DNA of 64,000 bases from Lamellibrachia columna (GCA_963662155.1 OY759262.1:50945785-51009784); one strand, 5' to 3'; positions 25,426 through 36,960 are shown, counted from the first letter of the stretch. Program-made: numbers and translations. Notes: generated by a model from the letters alone, not told the origin.

Positions 25426-26553
25426 ATCAATCTTTGTTTATTATTGTTGCCTGATGTCTTCCTTATTGTGCAGTACAGCAACTTAAACCGCTGTATTAGT
25501 ACTTTGTGAATCCCATAATAAAACAACTAAACAATCCAAGAAGTTTCAGTTAAATACTAGGCCACCGCGTAGACACTTGGTAAGTGTCAAATAGTTTCTT
25601 AACCAAAAGTTTGTTTATATTATATAATTTTGGCATGATATGGTATATAAAGGAATATGCTATTATTTGATGTAACTTTAATGAAATGTATTAGTATATA
25701 TTCATACATATGACTAGTTTTATTCTCAGGGGTATGACCTTGTATGTGTTTAGTGATGGAGACGGGCCAAGCCCGCACGTATCAGTTTTCATATAGAGCT
25801 GGAAGCAGTACTAGGAGTTCTTGATGAAATATACCAGATCTTGGTTTATCATCATAAGGAGTTAGTAACTCTCTGTTAGCCAGTGTACATCTTGCTCTAT
25901 GTTAACTGTAAAATGCGGAGTTGTAAGTAGTTAGTAAAGTTAGTTAGCAAAGCTTTAATGGAATGTTTGAAACTGATATATCCTGTGTTTGACTGTGGAA
26001 TGCAGAAATGACAAATTACCCAGTGACCAGCTCAAGCCAGCGGTGTGGTTCATAGCAACAGCCATACTCCACAAGATGGCAGACAGCAGTCAGTGTTAAT
26101 GACTTTCAAGGATAGTCTACATGTACCAGCCAGCAAGATTTAACAAACTCAAATTGCTTCTTGTAGCTGTTTATTAGCTGTTACATACTATGTCATACAT
26201 TCTTAGTAAAGTAAACGCGTGTAGTGAACTACATAAATACAATGGTATTGAGTCACTGTGGACTTGTGCAGCTGTGTTGCTATTTTCTATATAACGGGTA
26301 GTTTGAGTATTTAGTCCTACTTGATGTCTACCAATTAGTACATTATATTGATTAATATATTTGGTAATATTTTTGTAGTTTCACCAGTCATCACTGTTGA
26401 CAATTATGTTGAAGACAAGATGGCCGATTGGGGAATGCATCACATGATTGAGACATTCAGGGGTAAGTTTAAGTATTAACTTTTTTGTTCAAATCCACTG
26501 TTCTATAGTCACCAGTCTGGCTATTTGACACTTCTCACTGGAGTACACATGGC
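25426..26553. other. transposon interior, no ORF recognised
   Basis: Non-coding by inspection. Short AG/GT-flanked segments could be exons, but none can be supported. Confidence 0.4.
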
Positions 26554-26758
26554 ATGTCTATCTTCGCAGCATATGCCACATCCGTAATCAAAAACATTAC
26601 TAACTTAGTAATTATAAATGAATATATAAATAAATGTACACATAATGTACTGGAATGTCGTCATGCTTCAGCGTATTATACTCCGTGTTCCTTGCTTATT
26701 CCAGAGTGGGACATACCTTGCTGCCTACCTAAGAAAGAGATGAGAGAAGAAGTGAGGT

Positions 26759-27031
26759 ATGACTCGGAAACCTCAAATCCTCGCTCTTTGTGACACTATC
26801 TTGGCGGCCAAGGAGTTATTCCTCCTCTGTGAGGATGTGCTCTATGAGGTGGACTTTTTGGTGAAGGCAGTCGACATCTGCTTCATGGTCTTCTTTATAT
26901 TCAATGCAGAGTACCCCGCTGAGGCAGCAGACGTGTGGACATTCGTACAGAAGGGGCTTTTCAACATCACCACGCCATATGACGTGGTCACACCAAGAGA
27001 GATGGAACTTCTCGGCCACATTAAATGTTAG
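26759..27031 (+). CDS. C-terminal-like fragment of a multicopy uncharacterised protein
   Basis: 90 codons: RKPQILALCDTILAAKELFL, then VDFLVKAVDICFMVFFIFN, AEYPAEAADVWTFVQ and a tail TPREMELLGHIKC. The pattern 'LxxAVDxCFxxFFxxNxxYPxxxxxVWxFxQ' resembles the C-terminal tail of large uncharacterised metazoan proteins, some of them multicopy in fish and linked to repeats; this is recall, not a search. An acceptor-like TTATTCCAG at about 26703 precedes a different frame, so this may be a terminal exon whose upstream part is lost. Carried inside the CACTC element, it may be that element's own gene remnant or a captured host exon. Confidence 0.4.
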   Translation: MTRKPQILALCDTILAAKELFLLCEDVLYEVDFLVKAVDICFMVFFIFNAEYPAEAADVWTFVQKGLFNITTPYDVVTPREMELLGHIKC

Positions 27032-27416
27032 GACTAGAAATACGAAGCTGACATTGTTTTGTTTTTAGTTGTCATCAAGCTGCCCGTCTGCTCTATGTGC
27101 ATTGTACTTGGTTAGTTAGTAATTGAAACAGACAACGAATAGAGTCATGCACTGCATGCCAGTTATTTGCCCTTACAAATGTGTACTCGTAATGTGTACT
27201 TTTGTGTGTACTAGAAAACTGAAATCAAGATCACAGTGTGACGTCTCTTGAATTATTTCATGTAACACAATACTTTCATGACCTTGAGGGTTACTAGTAC
27301 ATTGACTAGACGTGCCAGTTTGAGCTATTCTATAATTTGCCTTTGTTTGCATTGATTTTTTATTGGCTTTAGTTCTATATCGTTCACCCGTAGTTTATAA
27401 TGTATTGTATTTTATG

Positions 27417-28425
27417 TTAAAACCTTTAGAAACCGGTCGCGCGATATATCGCGCGACGGCATAGGGGTGGTCATATGTGGTCTGTTGCGGTAATTTCATT
27501 GCTCTGGTAGAGGGGTGTAGGGGATTGATCAATAGAGCAATAGCCTAGGCATTCCCTGTAGTAATGGCGTCGCAAATTTGTTGATATTAGTGTTGTTATA
27601 GCGTTTTGAAGATTGTTGTTGATAATTTGTGTTCCGCCGTAAAAGTAAGTAATGGCGCTGCGATCGCGCTTGATCGCAGATCCACACGAGGTGCTTCGAA
27701 TTATTGATGATATGGAAGATAGTGAATTATCGAATGAAGATGACAGCGAGACTGACGAAGAAGCCGAAATATCGCTCGCTGTGACGCCCGTTCATTCGGA
27801 CAGTGAGACTGAAACGATTGATTCGATCGATCCAATCCCGAGTGGAAGTGGAATGGTTTCGACAGTTGTAGCTGCTGCTACCAGTGGTAATCTACATCCT
27901 GAAAGCAGCAGTGACACTGACAGCTACAGTGAACAACAGCAAGGTGTGGCTAGACTGACTAGGTCTAAGGCCAGGGCAACGGCAACGACAGGCAGGCCCA
28001 GGCGAGGTAGGGCTACCGCATCAAAGTCAAGACGTGGACGCGACCGGTCCCCTATTCACAGAGGGCGTGGTCGTGGACATGGCAGGAAACAATGAAGATA
28101 TTTTCTTCAAACTTTGCATCTTTGTGTAGTTTTTAGTGCAGTTTCTGAATATGTAAACAGTTTTCATATGTGAGTAGTACTTTTTTGGTATTGTCTAATA
28201 AATGTGATGATGTGTCGCCAGCGATAATGATTGTCAGCCATTTTGAATAAAGTGTGATGTCTGACAACTTATAAACACAAATATTTCACTGTGACTGAAT
28301 TCTTGAGGATATTACCTTTCCAAAAATGTATACATGTGTATTGAAATTCTTTATAGTAATAAAATGACATGCGTTTAAAGAATAGCATAGCAATTTCTTG
28401 AAAAAAATCCGGGTCTAAAGGTTAA
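27417..28425 (+). mobile_element. piggyBac-like element nested in the CACTC transposon
   Basis: TTAA occurs at 27417-27420 and at 28422-28425. Inside it the ends are related inverted repeats (AACCTTTAGAAACCGG on the left; CCTTTAGACCCGG on the reverse of the right, with two extra bases on the left). A perfect 22 bp palindrome, 27436-27457, lies just inside the left end. The ORF at 27652 has a piggyBac-style acidic head. TTAA target duplication and CCY-type ends are piggyBac hallmarks. The length of about 1 kb and lack of a catalytic domain make it non-autonomous. Confidence 0.65.
27652..28095 (+). CDS. truncated piggyBac-transposase-like N-terminal protein, 147 aa
   Basis: Intact ORF. Residues 1-45 have the acidic layout usual for the start of piggyBac transposases (DPHEVLRIIDDMEDSELSNE, then DDSETDEEAE). 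A Ser/Thr-rich acidic stretch follows to about residue 95. The C-terminus is strongly basic (LTRSKARATATTGRPRRGR, SRRGRDRSP, RGRGRGHGRKQ), like an AT-hook or RG-rich nucleic-acid-binding tail. The DDD catalytic domain and Cys-rich C-terminus are absent. If expressed it could bind DNA without catalysing transposition; that is inference. Confidence 0.5.
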   Translation: MALRSRLIADPHEVLRIIDDMEDSELSNEDDSETDEEAEISLAVTPVHSDSETETIDSIDPIPSGSGMVSTVVAAATSGNLHPESSSDTDSYSEQQQGVARLTRSKARATATTGRPRRGRATASKSRRGRDRSPIHRGRGRGHGRKQ

Positions 28426-28900
28426 ATGATTTAATGTCTCAGTACAATGCCGTCATATTACATGTTTTGCACCGACTTGCACTGACAACTTTGTGGAAAA
28501 AACTGACATGATGTTCCTGAAATTAAATGTATGCAGTGATAGTAGAATGAACTCTAGCTTGTTGTCTATTGCATTGCCTAAATGGTATATTGTATTAATT
28601 CCACATAATTGGTCCTATTCTAGACAACCAATCAATTGGTCATATTCCAACCAATATAATTGGTCCTAGCCTAACCAATTTACATTGGTTGCTACATGAC
28701 CTAGATATATTAACCAATAACTTGGTTAAATTGACCAACATATGTTGGTTACTATTCTAACCAATATGGATTGGTTAAAAAGTTAATCATAAAAAATTGG
28801 TTGTCTTAACCAAGAGATTGGTTGGACACATATCTACCAACCACATTGGTTGAATTTGACCAATATCCTGGTCATTTTAACCAATCTGTTTTTTAGAGTG

Positions 28901-29545
28901 TACTACTGTAAAAGAAAAGGACTTAGGAATAACAATAAGTGCTGACATGAAAGTTTCAGAGCAGTGTGATATTGCAGCTTCAATGGGTCATCACATTCTT
29001 GGGTTGATTACGAGAAGTATAACATACAAGGAAAAAAGCTAAGTATACCTTTGTACCAAGCAATATTTAGACTTCATTTTGAATACTGTTTACATGCGTG
29101 GGGACCATGTCGTAAGAAGGATATATATACGCTTGAACAAATACAGAGGAGAGCAACTAAAATTAGACCAGAACTGAGAGGCATTAGTTATGAAGAACGC
29201 CTGAAAGAATGTGGTTTAACAACTCTAGAGACAAGGAGGTTAAGAGGAGATCAGATTGAGTTTTTTTAAGATATTTAATGGGACATGGTGTAAATTAGTA
29301 ATGGATCAGTGTAGATTGGTTATAAGGAAGTACTCGTTCTCACGTAAGACAACCAATGAATGGAACAAATTGTCTACGGATTGTGTAACAACTAGCAGTG
29401 TGAATATGTTTAAAAACAAGGTTGAAACATATCTCAGGATGACGGATTACACGTAGATGAATATTGTTGGACTATCGATAAACCAATGGCTTCTTCCTCC
29501 TCTTGCCACCTGGGCCTTTGGCTTTGATGGCAAACCTTTTTATGC
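28901..29545 (+). pseudogene. CR1/L2-like LINE copy 3, continuation after insertion
   Basis: It resumes exactly where 25123 stopped (KEKDLG, ISADMKVSEQ). The post-RT blocks IQRRATKIRPELR (about 29140-29180), LKECGLTTLETRRLRGDQIE and NEWNKLSTDCV are followed by the same 3' untranslated segment as copies 1 and 2 (GATAAACCAATGGCTTCTTC). There is a deletion near 29280 and a frameshift after GDQIEFF. Confidence 0.85.
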
Positions 29546-30129
<584 letters not shown>

Positions 30130-31740
30130 TTTCTTCAAAATATCGCAGTTTGTAGCCATGTCAATGCATCCACGTGAACTTACAGAAACTAAACCCGCGC
30201 GTCGCTCTAAATAAATGCAAAAACTAAGCGCTAATATAACTTAATAACGATAATGTCGTGCACAACATCAATAGATTCTGCCGCTATCCAACACACAACA
30301 ATGAATGATTGATCTTCCTCAAAACATTTCATCGCTTACGATTTGTTCAGCCTTAAACGTTGTCTGACAGCCAACACTGATGCCAATTCATCTCAGAAAA
30401 TGTGTCTCGTCGTTGAGATTATTTTAAGTGTGCACAAGTAGTTGTAATTGGTTGGCTTAATGTTTTCGTTGAAGTATACATACATCATTCATGACTAGTA
30501 ACACAACTTTAACATAGATCAAAGAACACATTTGCATACTGGTGGGGTCTACTATTGTTTGTGTGTTTGGTAATTTTTACAAAGAAACTGATGCGATTTA
30601 ACATAATGAACAACATCAATAAATGCTGCCGCTATCCAACAAACAACAGAGAATGATCCATCGTGCTCAAAACATGTCATCCCTTACGATTTGTTCAGCC
30701 ATAAACGTTCTGTCTGACCACAAACAGTGATCCGATTCATCTCAGAAAATGTGTCTCGTCGTTGAGATTATTTTAAGTGTGCACAATTAGTCGTAATTGG
30801 TCGGTTTAATGCGTGCGTTGAAGTATACATACATCAGCCATCACTAATGACACAACATTGACATAAACGAAATAACACTTTTACATACTGGCGGGGTCTG
30901 CTACCGTTGGCGTGTTGGGATTGTTTTTTTTACAAAGAAACTGATTCAATTTAAGAAGAACACATGAAGACATGAGGTTTGGACTACATTTAATGAGGAC
31001 GGTGACGTCTGGCCTCCATCTCGCAGTCTCCGCACCTGCGTTGACTTGACAGTCGCACTGTATATGTACAGAGCGTGGGGAAACGTTCAACAGACGACGG
31101 AAGGGCACAGACCACAAATAACTTTTTAATGGCCATGTTTTGCATGACTGTAGGAATAGGTCAACACATATAACATTTCAAGACAACCACTGGCAATATG
31201 TTACCAATGTGCTGAATAGTTGGGTGAAATATCACTTAGCTCTAGCACTTTTAATTATGTCGTAAGTGCACTTAACTTCAACATTGTCAGATTCCCAAAA
31301 CTCTTGATACGTCTACGGTGTTTAAAGAACGTCGCCACCAAGATGTCTACGCATTTGTCCAATCCGCTTCATACCGCAACATGTAATTAATTGCCAATGA
31401 TCCAACATTGCAAACGTTTTAACGTTCCTGGCTGAATACCGTTGCCTCGCGTGACAATAAAATCATTGAGATCGGCTAACTTACGTTTGACAGTACTTGG
31501 TAATGTCTCATGTTGATATTATAGAAATGTCCTCATCTGAGGAACAAATGCAGGTGTGCCTCATGTCGCGGTTTCTTCACAATTAAATCAGACTCGATAA
31601 CAAAAATAAAGGGGGTGCTCGTGCACTTGGTGGACTCCCCCTGGATCCCCCATGTATGGGAAAAACGCTAGTGTTTTACAACTGCATTAAATCCATGTGA
31701 GCTATTTATTGTTATACATTTTCTTGTAATATGCAATCAT
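30130..31740 (+). repeat. interspersed repeat copy C (two ~350 bp units plus body)
   Basis: It has the same order as copy A, including the leader (GCAGTTTGTAGCCATG at about 30147, equivalent to 993), two units (CCGCTATCCAAC at about 30281 and 30631) and the body ending at TGGTGGACTCCCCCTGGATC near 31640. The minus-strand coding relic lies at 31408-31690. Confidence 0.8.
31408..31690 (-). pseudogene. decayed coding segment inside interspersed repeat, copy C
   Basis: It reads DPGGVHQVHEHPL, then stops, then FVPQMRTFL, and KLADLNDFIVTRGNGIQPGT followed by LKRLQ. It has more stops than copy A in the middle part, but the 25-codon block 31408-31482 is intact. Confidence 0.5.
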
Positions 31741-32539
31741 ATGTTTGCAGGCTTATAACGTTTGTCACTCACCTGTGCTAGAATTATAGACGCCTTCGAC
31801 CGGAAATCGTGTATTGTAATCATACATGGCCACTATTGAGATTTGTCGTGAATGTATTGCAATGCGGAGAATATATGCACTCATGGACCAAATTTAAGCT
31901 CAATATGTAAGTTTAGCATTGTTTTTGATCGCTTACTTCATATATGCTTCTATTGCTGGAAAGGTCAAGCAGAAAGTATATACAATAGTCCAGTATTTGT
32001 CTCGTGGTTTTCGTGTAATACTCACTTCACTGTTTTAAATGCCATATAAACTATAATTATTAGACAATAACATCACGAAGAGACTGCTCGAAAATTCGAC
32101 TCAGATTGAATTCGATTCTGCTTTGATGATTGCAATGCAGACTATTTTGTTATGAATAAATGATTATGATAATATTGGTAGGAAATTATGTTTTCTTTAA
32201 ATTTATTAAAAGTTAAAGAAATAAAGGACACGAAGTAGCGTTAGTAAAGAACAATGAGATTGAATATAAAAGTGTTTGCAGTGTGAATGTGTTGAAACCA
32301 ACTGAGAAATATCTGAAAAGGGCGGGTTACACGTATTAAAAAAGCACGCTCTCATTAAGCGATTGGCTTAATTGTCCACTTCCAATCTTGAGTTTGCAAT
32401 CAAGTTACATAGAGCAGTTAATTGTACCTGTACAAATGGCTCTTGAGAAAATAATGACGACGGAGTTCGGGGTGTTCCGGGGTGATTTCTTAATAAAAAA
32501 AATTATCTAAACAGATCATCATTGCGTCATACCAGCCTT
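31741..32539. other. AT-rich spacer with an old repeat piece
   Basis: 32215-32340 resembles 10720-10830 and includes a LINE-like ending (SVNVLKPTEKYLKRAGYT-like near 32280-32335), probably a sliver of a CR1-like LINE. The remainder is unassigned. Confidence 0.4.
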
Positions 32540-32815
32540 TCCTGTGAGGTGCGGTAGGGTAGTTGTTCGTGCATCCGCTTTACACGACATAGTTCTGAGT
32601 TCAAGACTCGGACCGGGCATCGATATTTGTGGTGTAAAATCATGGCTCTCGGCATTGGGGACTGTATATCCCTCGTTATTAAGATGATCACGTTAATGTC
32701 GGTCCCGTCTCATTTACTTGGGGACGTAAAATAACCATCGAGGACGACATGCACCCAGTCAGTGAACATGCTCAATGCCAGCATATAAAAGGTCGGCTTA
32801 GCGATAATACTTTGC
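32540..32815 (+). mobile_element. tRNA-derived SINE, copy 2
   Basis: The tRNA-like head has an A-box-like GGTAGGGTAGTTGTTCGTG (about 32551-32570) and a B-box-like GAGTTCAAGACTCGG (about 32598-32612), spaced as in RNA polymerase III promoters. A unique body shared with copy 1 follows (AAGATGATCACGTTAATGTC, CAGCATATAAAAGGTCGGCT). No poly(A) tail is visible; the body runs into the adjacent exon at about 32818. Confidence 0.65.
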
Positions 32816-32818
32816 TGA

Positions 32819-33041
32819 CTAGTTGAATGGGGCCTCGAAACACCATACAATTGTAGTAACCATAACATACAGACTCGTCAGATAATAGAACGTTGCCGAG
32901 TGCTGGAAACAACTAGAACTGCAACTGGGGAGTAGGCCTTCAACCAAGAAGCCGACCGCAGCAAAAGTGAACATGAGGCCCACACCCAGGGCTGTAACAA
33001 GTAGAAACTCACGAGCTTCCCTTTCACCATACCTCCTCACC
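32819..33041 (-). CDS. putative terminal exon of a small membrane protein
   Basis: On minus, TTTAAAAACAGTTTAG ends at about 33042 and is followed by an open frame to TAG at 32819. It encodes RRYGEREAREF, a hydrophobic span LLVTALGVGLMFTFAAVGFL, a Cys/Ser-rich turn (PSCSSSCFQH) and a second hydrophobic span ATFYYLTSLYVMVTTIVWCF. Two membrane helices with a short loop suggest the end of a multipass protein. The family is not recognised. A decayed copy at 9625-9795 with the same neighbouring SINE shows that the exon was segmentally duplicated. This copy is the intact one, but no upstream exons are found. Confidence 0.4.
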
Positions 33042-33799
33042 TAAACTGTTTTTAAAACACAGTGCTCATCGTAAACCTATCCATGGTGTGGGTATGGAGA
33101 CTGTCTATATGTGCAAGTGGCAAGACAGCGACAGTAGCCATACACATTACCAACCTATTAAAAACATCCTATACATAAAATAAATAAAACTATCAGATAA
33201 AAACCCTTTCAGCAACATCAAAGAAACTAGTCCTTTAGTCGAATGGACCACCCACAGAGCATGCGCACAGTCCACCACAAACTCCTGCGTTAGCCCAAGT
33301 TTGGGTTGTTTGGAGTATAACCACTTGAGACTTGAAACTACAAGAATAAGAACGAAAATAGTACTTTTTAAGTTTAACATGTGCAGACAAACACACGCTT
33401 CCACACACTGGTAAATCAGCAAAACATTACAAGGCACACTAGGTTACACGAACGCTTTTATCAGCTTGAGCAGCGTGTGCCCTACCGAGAGCTTGCGAAT
33501 ATCTGCTTGCGTGAGTGGATACGTCTTTGATCCTGGGCAAGTACGACGACCACCACATTCGGGTTTGTCTTTTCCGAAGTCATGGACGCAGATTGCACGA
33601 TTCTTCTTCATTGAAAATGTATGTCTAACAGTAACGTTTGTTTGAATGTCAGCGAGCGTGACTCACGCATTGAGCGACGTGTGACAAAGCACCTGCTCGA
33701 TCGTCAACGACCTTGACTCATCATGGAGCGCTGTTCCACGACTATGACGTGGGACTGTATCGGGTCCTCGTCAATGCTTCAACTTTAAATTCAAAATCA
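33042..33799. other. spacer within duplicated block
   Basis: 33500-33800 is shared with 9800-10120 (GGGCAAGTACGACGACCACC). 33050-33490 is absent from the other copy. The minus ORF 33147-33437 has no recognisable feature. Confidence 0.45.
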
Positions 33800-34965
33800 A
33801 GGTCTAAAGCAATTTAATGACGATAATATCATACACAACATGAATAAATGCTGCCGCCATCCAACACACAACAATGAATGATGCATGTATACTTCAACAC
33901 ACTAAATTATTGATTGTCCTCAAAACATGTAACCGCTTACGATTTGTTCGGCCATAAACGTTCTGTATGACAGCCAACAGTGATGTCGTTTCATCTCAGA
34001 AAATGTGTCTCGTCGTTGAGATTATATTAACTATGCACAATTTGTCGTAATTGGTTGGTTTAATGATTACATTGAAGTATACACATATCAGTCATCACTA
34101 ATAACCCAGCGTTGACATAGATGAAAGAACACTTTTGCACATTGGCTGTGTCTGCTATTTTTTATGTATTGGGATTCTTGTATTTAAAGATACTGATGCA
34201 ATTTAACAAAATAACATGTAAATCAGTCATCACTAATAACCCAACTTTAACATAGATCAACGAAAACTTTGTTGCGGGTGTACTATTGTTGGGTAATTTG
34301 TACAAAGAAACTGATGCAATTTAACATAATGAACAGCATCAATAACTGCTGCCGCTATCCAACACACAACAATGAATGATTGATCTTCCATAAACGTTAT
34401 GTCTGACAGCCAACAGTGATGTCGTTTCATCTCAGAAAATGTGTCTCGTCGTTGAGATTATATTAGCTATGCACAATTTGTCGTAATTGGTTGGTTTAAT
34501 GATTACATTGAAGTATACACATATCAGTCATCACTAATAACCCAGCGTTGACATAGATGAAAGAACACTTTTGCACATTGGCTGTGTCTGATATTTTTTA
34601 TGTATTGGGATTCTTGTATTTAAAGATACTGATGCAATTTAACAAAATAACATGAAATTCAGTCATCACTAATAACCCAACTTTAACATAGATCAACGAA
34701 CACTTTTTGCGGGGTGTACTATTGTTGGGTAATTTGTACAAAGAAACTGATGCAATTTAACATAATGAACAACATCAATAACTGCTGCCGTTATCCAACA
34801 CACAACAATGAATGATTGATCTTCCATAAACGTTCTGTCTGACAGCCAACAGTGATGTCGTTTCATCTCAGAAAATGTGTCTCGTCGTTGAGATTACATT
34901 AGCTATGCACAATTAGTCGTAATTGTTGGTTTAATGATTACATTGAATATTATATTATACAACAC
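33800..34965 (+). repeat. tandem ~350/436 bp interspersed-repeat units
   Basis: Three units carry CCGC(T/C)ATCCAACACACAACA or a close variant, near 33850, 34350 and 34790. A higher-order duplication of 436 bp is visible: TCAGTCATCACTAATAACCC at 34223 and 34659 with long near-identical flanks (CTTTTGCACATTGGCTGTGT twice). Confidence 0.85.
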
Positions 34966-35389
34966 CCAACACCCAATGTATCATTCATATTCAGTATCGT
35001 TCATTGTAAATTATAATATGGTGTTGCCGCATGTTGCCGCGTTTAATTAGTTATTCCGATTGTTTTATTCGAGATAGTATATAACCTTAAATTAATCTTC
35101 CTAAATTTACCCTCAAAATCACCATTTTTGTTTTTAGTATATTTAAAACATGAACAAAGTGTTTGATATAATGCAATTTTATATTTTGTCCGTTTAATCA
35201 TCAAACTGTCATAGATACCAGGCGCCATGCGCGATATTATCAAACATCATCAAGCGCGATATACCCACATTTACAATATGAACACTTCAGGCTTTCAGTT
35301 AGACATTTGTTATAGACTGGTGCTACTTATGAAAATGTCGTTTAGATCAGTATTACTGGTCAAGTATTTTGTATAACGTTAATGCCTAC
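34966..35389. other. AT-rich spacer
   Basis: A short inverted pair around 34950-35030 (ACCCAATGTATCATTC side against ATTATAATATGGTG side) is weak. No gene is recognised. Confidence 0.4.
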
Positions 35390-35505
35390 TTAGTCACGTT
35401 TCGTTATTCTTCGAGCCAGAAATGGGTCGCATTTGTGGTATGTCGCAAACAGGACGAGTCCGGTCACTGCGAATATTGCCATCTCGCCGATGTAAATGTT
35501 CAGGT
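35390..35505 (-). pseudogene. isolated SLC5-type transporter exon (stop at 3' end)
   Basis: On minus the frame reads AVYLNIYIGEMAIFAVTGLV, LFATYHKCDPFLARRITKRD and then TAA. A hydrophobic span, a short loop with 'Y..CDP' and a 'K.DQ'-like end is the pattern of SLC5 sodium-coupled monocarboxylate/multivitamin transporters, where the next residue is normally Gln before LMPY. The codon at that place is TAA (one change from CAA), directly followed by GTAGGC, a possible donor at 35389. No other SLC5 exons are found on either side. The 5' boundary is uncertain (near 35505). Either a pseudogene fragment or an exon with a disabling change. Confidence 0.45.
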
Positions 35506-35602
35506 AAACAGCTTTGAAACCATAAACTATCCACAACCACTTAATTTTAAGGTCAGTGAATATAGATCGCATTCATGTCCATTACATGTAATGTTTTCAT
35601 AA

Positions 35603-36119
35603 CGTCCTATGTAATCCGTTCCGGATTAACAACGTGGGGCCTGGTAGAAACGTTTTGAGGGGCCCCTTACTGAGTTCATAAAAGACGATGGTCGAAAAGT
35701 GTGATATTGAACCTCATACAATATTGTCAAGATTAATCTGACGCATGACGTCCCATTCCGTACTAAGCATAGTCAGAAGAGCCAGTCTGTTATGGCTCAT
35801 TGTGGATCGGTGGTAAGAGTGTACCACTTGTCCTGGGGTTAATCCGGCATGGGAAATGACAAAGGATAAAATGTTGGCTGACGTCTACAACAGTCACTTG
35901 TTTGGCAAGGTAGACTCCGACATTTCCGTTCCAGATCATTAAAATATTATTTTCTTGAATTACTACCCGTATTCAAGAACACTGACATCACCCGTGATGA
36001 CATAGGTGAGTTCATGGGTACGTTCGCCGAAGAACACGGTATTTTATTCACGAGCAATTATGAACACTTAGAGTAATAGCAAACAGTTCTCACAGCACAC
36101 ACTGAACCACTGTTGAAAA
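35603..36119. other. spacer, possible LINE remnant
   Basis: Pieces such as YNSHLFGKVDSDISV (near 35890-35930) and DDIGEFMGTFAEEH (near 35998-36040) read like decayed retrotransposon linker on plus, just upstream of the LINE tail, but frames are broken. Confidence 0.3.
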
Positions 36120-36400
36120 TCCTTACTATATTAATGGTTGAAGATATATTCAAAACAACTACGGTTTGTTTATAAACATTATAATGGAAATTTTAACATA
36201 TCAACTATTTTAAATAGAGATGTACACCGTCAAAACACAAGAAATATAAAATATGTTCACATTGAAAGAGTAGACATGGAGTTTGCTAATAAAACCATAA
36301 GATATAATATTGCTCAAGTATTAAATAACACTTCAAATTTGACCACAGGCAAAATTTGCACTCATTCCCTCAATGGATTTACTATGTATGCTAAAACAAA
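36120..36400 (+). pseudogene. 3' end of a decayed LINE (post-RT tail)
   Basis: The reading frame starting 36138 gives KQLRFVYKHYNG, NRDVHRQNTRNIKYVHIERV, then EFANKTIRYNIAQVLNN and KICTHSLNGF. 'LRF.YK', 'H...TR', 'T...IRY.....N' is the C-terminal block of many jockey-like or related LINE polymerases. The frame is open to 36491, but the last 30 codons look out of frame with the family. It may belong with the 8.2-9.3 kb fragment. Confidence 0.5.
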
Positions 36401-36699
36401 TTCATCATCTCAAACTACGACGATAAATGTTATATGCCAAATTGTTATACATGCCAAAACGCTAAAAGTAAAAAAGGGAAAAATAAAGTGATTTTTTAAT
36501 ATATGTTCACATTTTTACATGTATTTATATTGACATTTGTTATCTATTTGAAATACTTATGTGGCATGAGGACTTGACCTCTTATGCAAACATATAAGAA
36601 ATGTTTTTGGATTATGCTGACAAAAGCATTATTTATAATTTGAAATGAGTATTAATCACATTATGTGTTATTATAAGTTTTTTTGTTTTATTACGAACA

Positions 36700-36960
36700 T
36701 ATGGCTCCCATGTTTTATTGCGAACAGGTGGCTCCCATGTTTTATTACGAACAGGTGGCTCCCATGTTTTATTGCGAACAGGTGGCTCCCATGTTTTATT
36801 GCGAATAGGTGGCTCCCATGTTTTATTACGAACAGGAGGCTCCCATGTTTTATTGCGAACAGGTGGCTCCCATGTTTGATTGGGAACAGGTGGCTCCCAT
36901 GTTTGATTGCGAACAGGTGGCTCCCATGTTTGATTGCAAACAGGTGGCTCCCATGTTCGT
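36700..36960. repeat. 27 bp minisatellite, about ten units, open in several frames
   Basis: The unit is GGTGGCTCCCATGTTTTATT followed by GCGAACA. 27 bp is nine codons, so frames stay open on both strands (RWLPCFITN on plus, GSHLFAIKH on minus). Unit variants (TTTTATT versus TTTGATT, GCG versus ACG) are ordered in blocks, the usual sign of stepwise tandem expansion. Not coding. Confidence 0.9.

Larger units (their letters stand above)
25124..28900 (+). mobile_element. CACTC-ended DNA transposon (EnSpm/CACTA-like) inserted in LINE
   Basis: The element starts CACTCTAAAAAACAG at 25124 and ends with the exact reverse complement at 28900. The target site can be read directly from the LINE: TA (or GTAC) is present once in the intact copies and once on each side here. 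Subterminal arms of about 300 bp (25140-25425 and 28610-28885) are packed with ACCAAT/ATTGGT units in both orientations. Fish genomes carry repeats with very similar CACTCTAAAAAA ends and dense subterminal GGGTT/AACCC blocks that are filed as EnSpm; that parallel is from memory. No transposase is recognised inside. A short ORF (26759) and a piggyBac-like element lie within. Confidence 0.75.

Noticed and set aside
32551..32612. Functional tRNA gene from the A/B-box-like motifs
   Set aside because: The cloverleaf cannot be completed (no paired acceptor stem) and the sequence is shared with a second copy that has a common body, so it is a SINE head.
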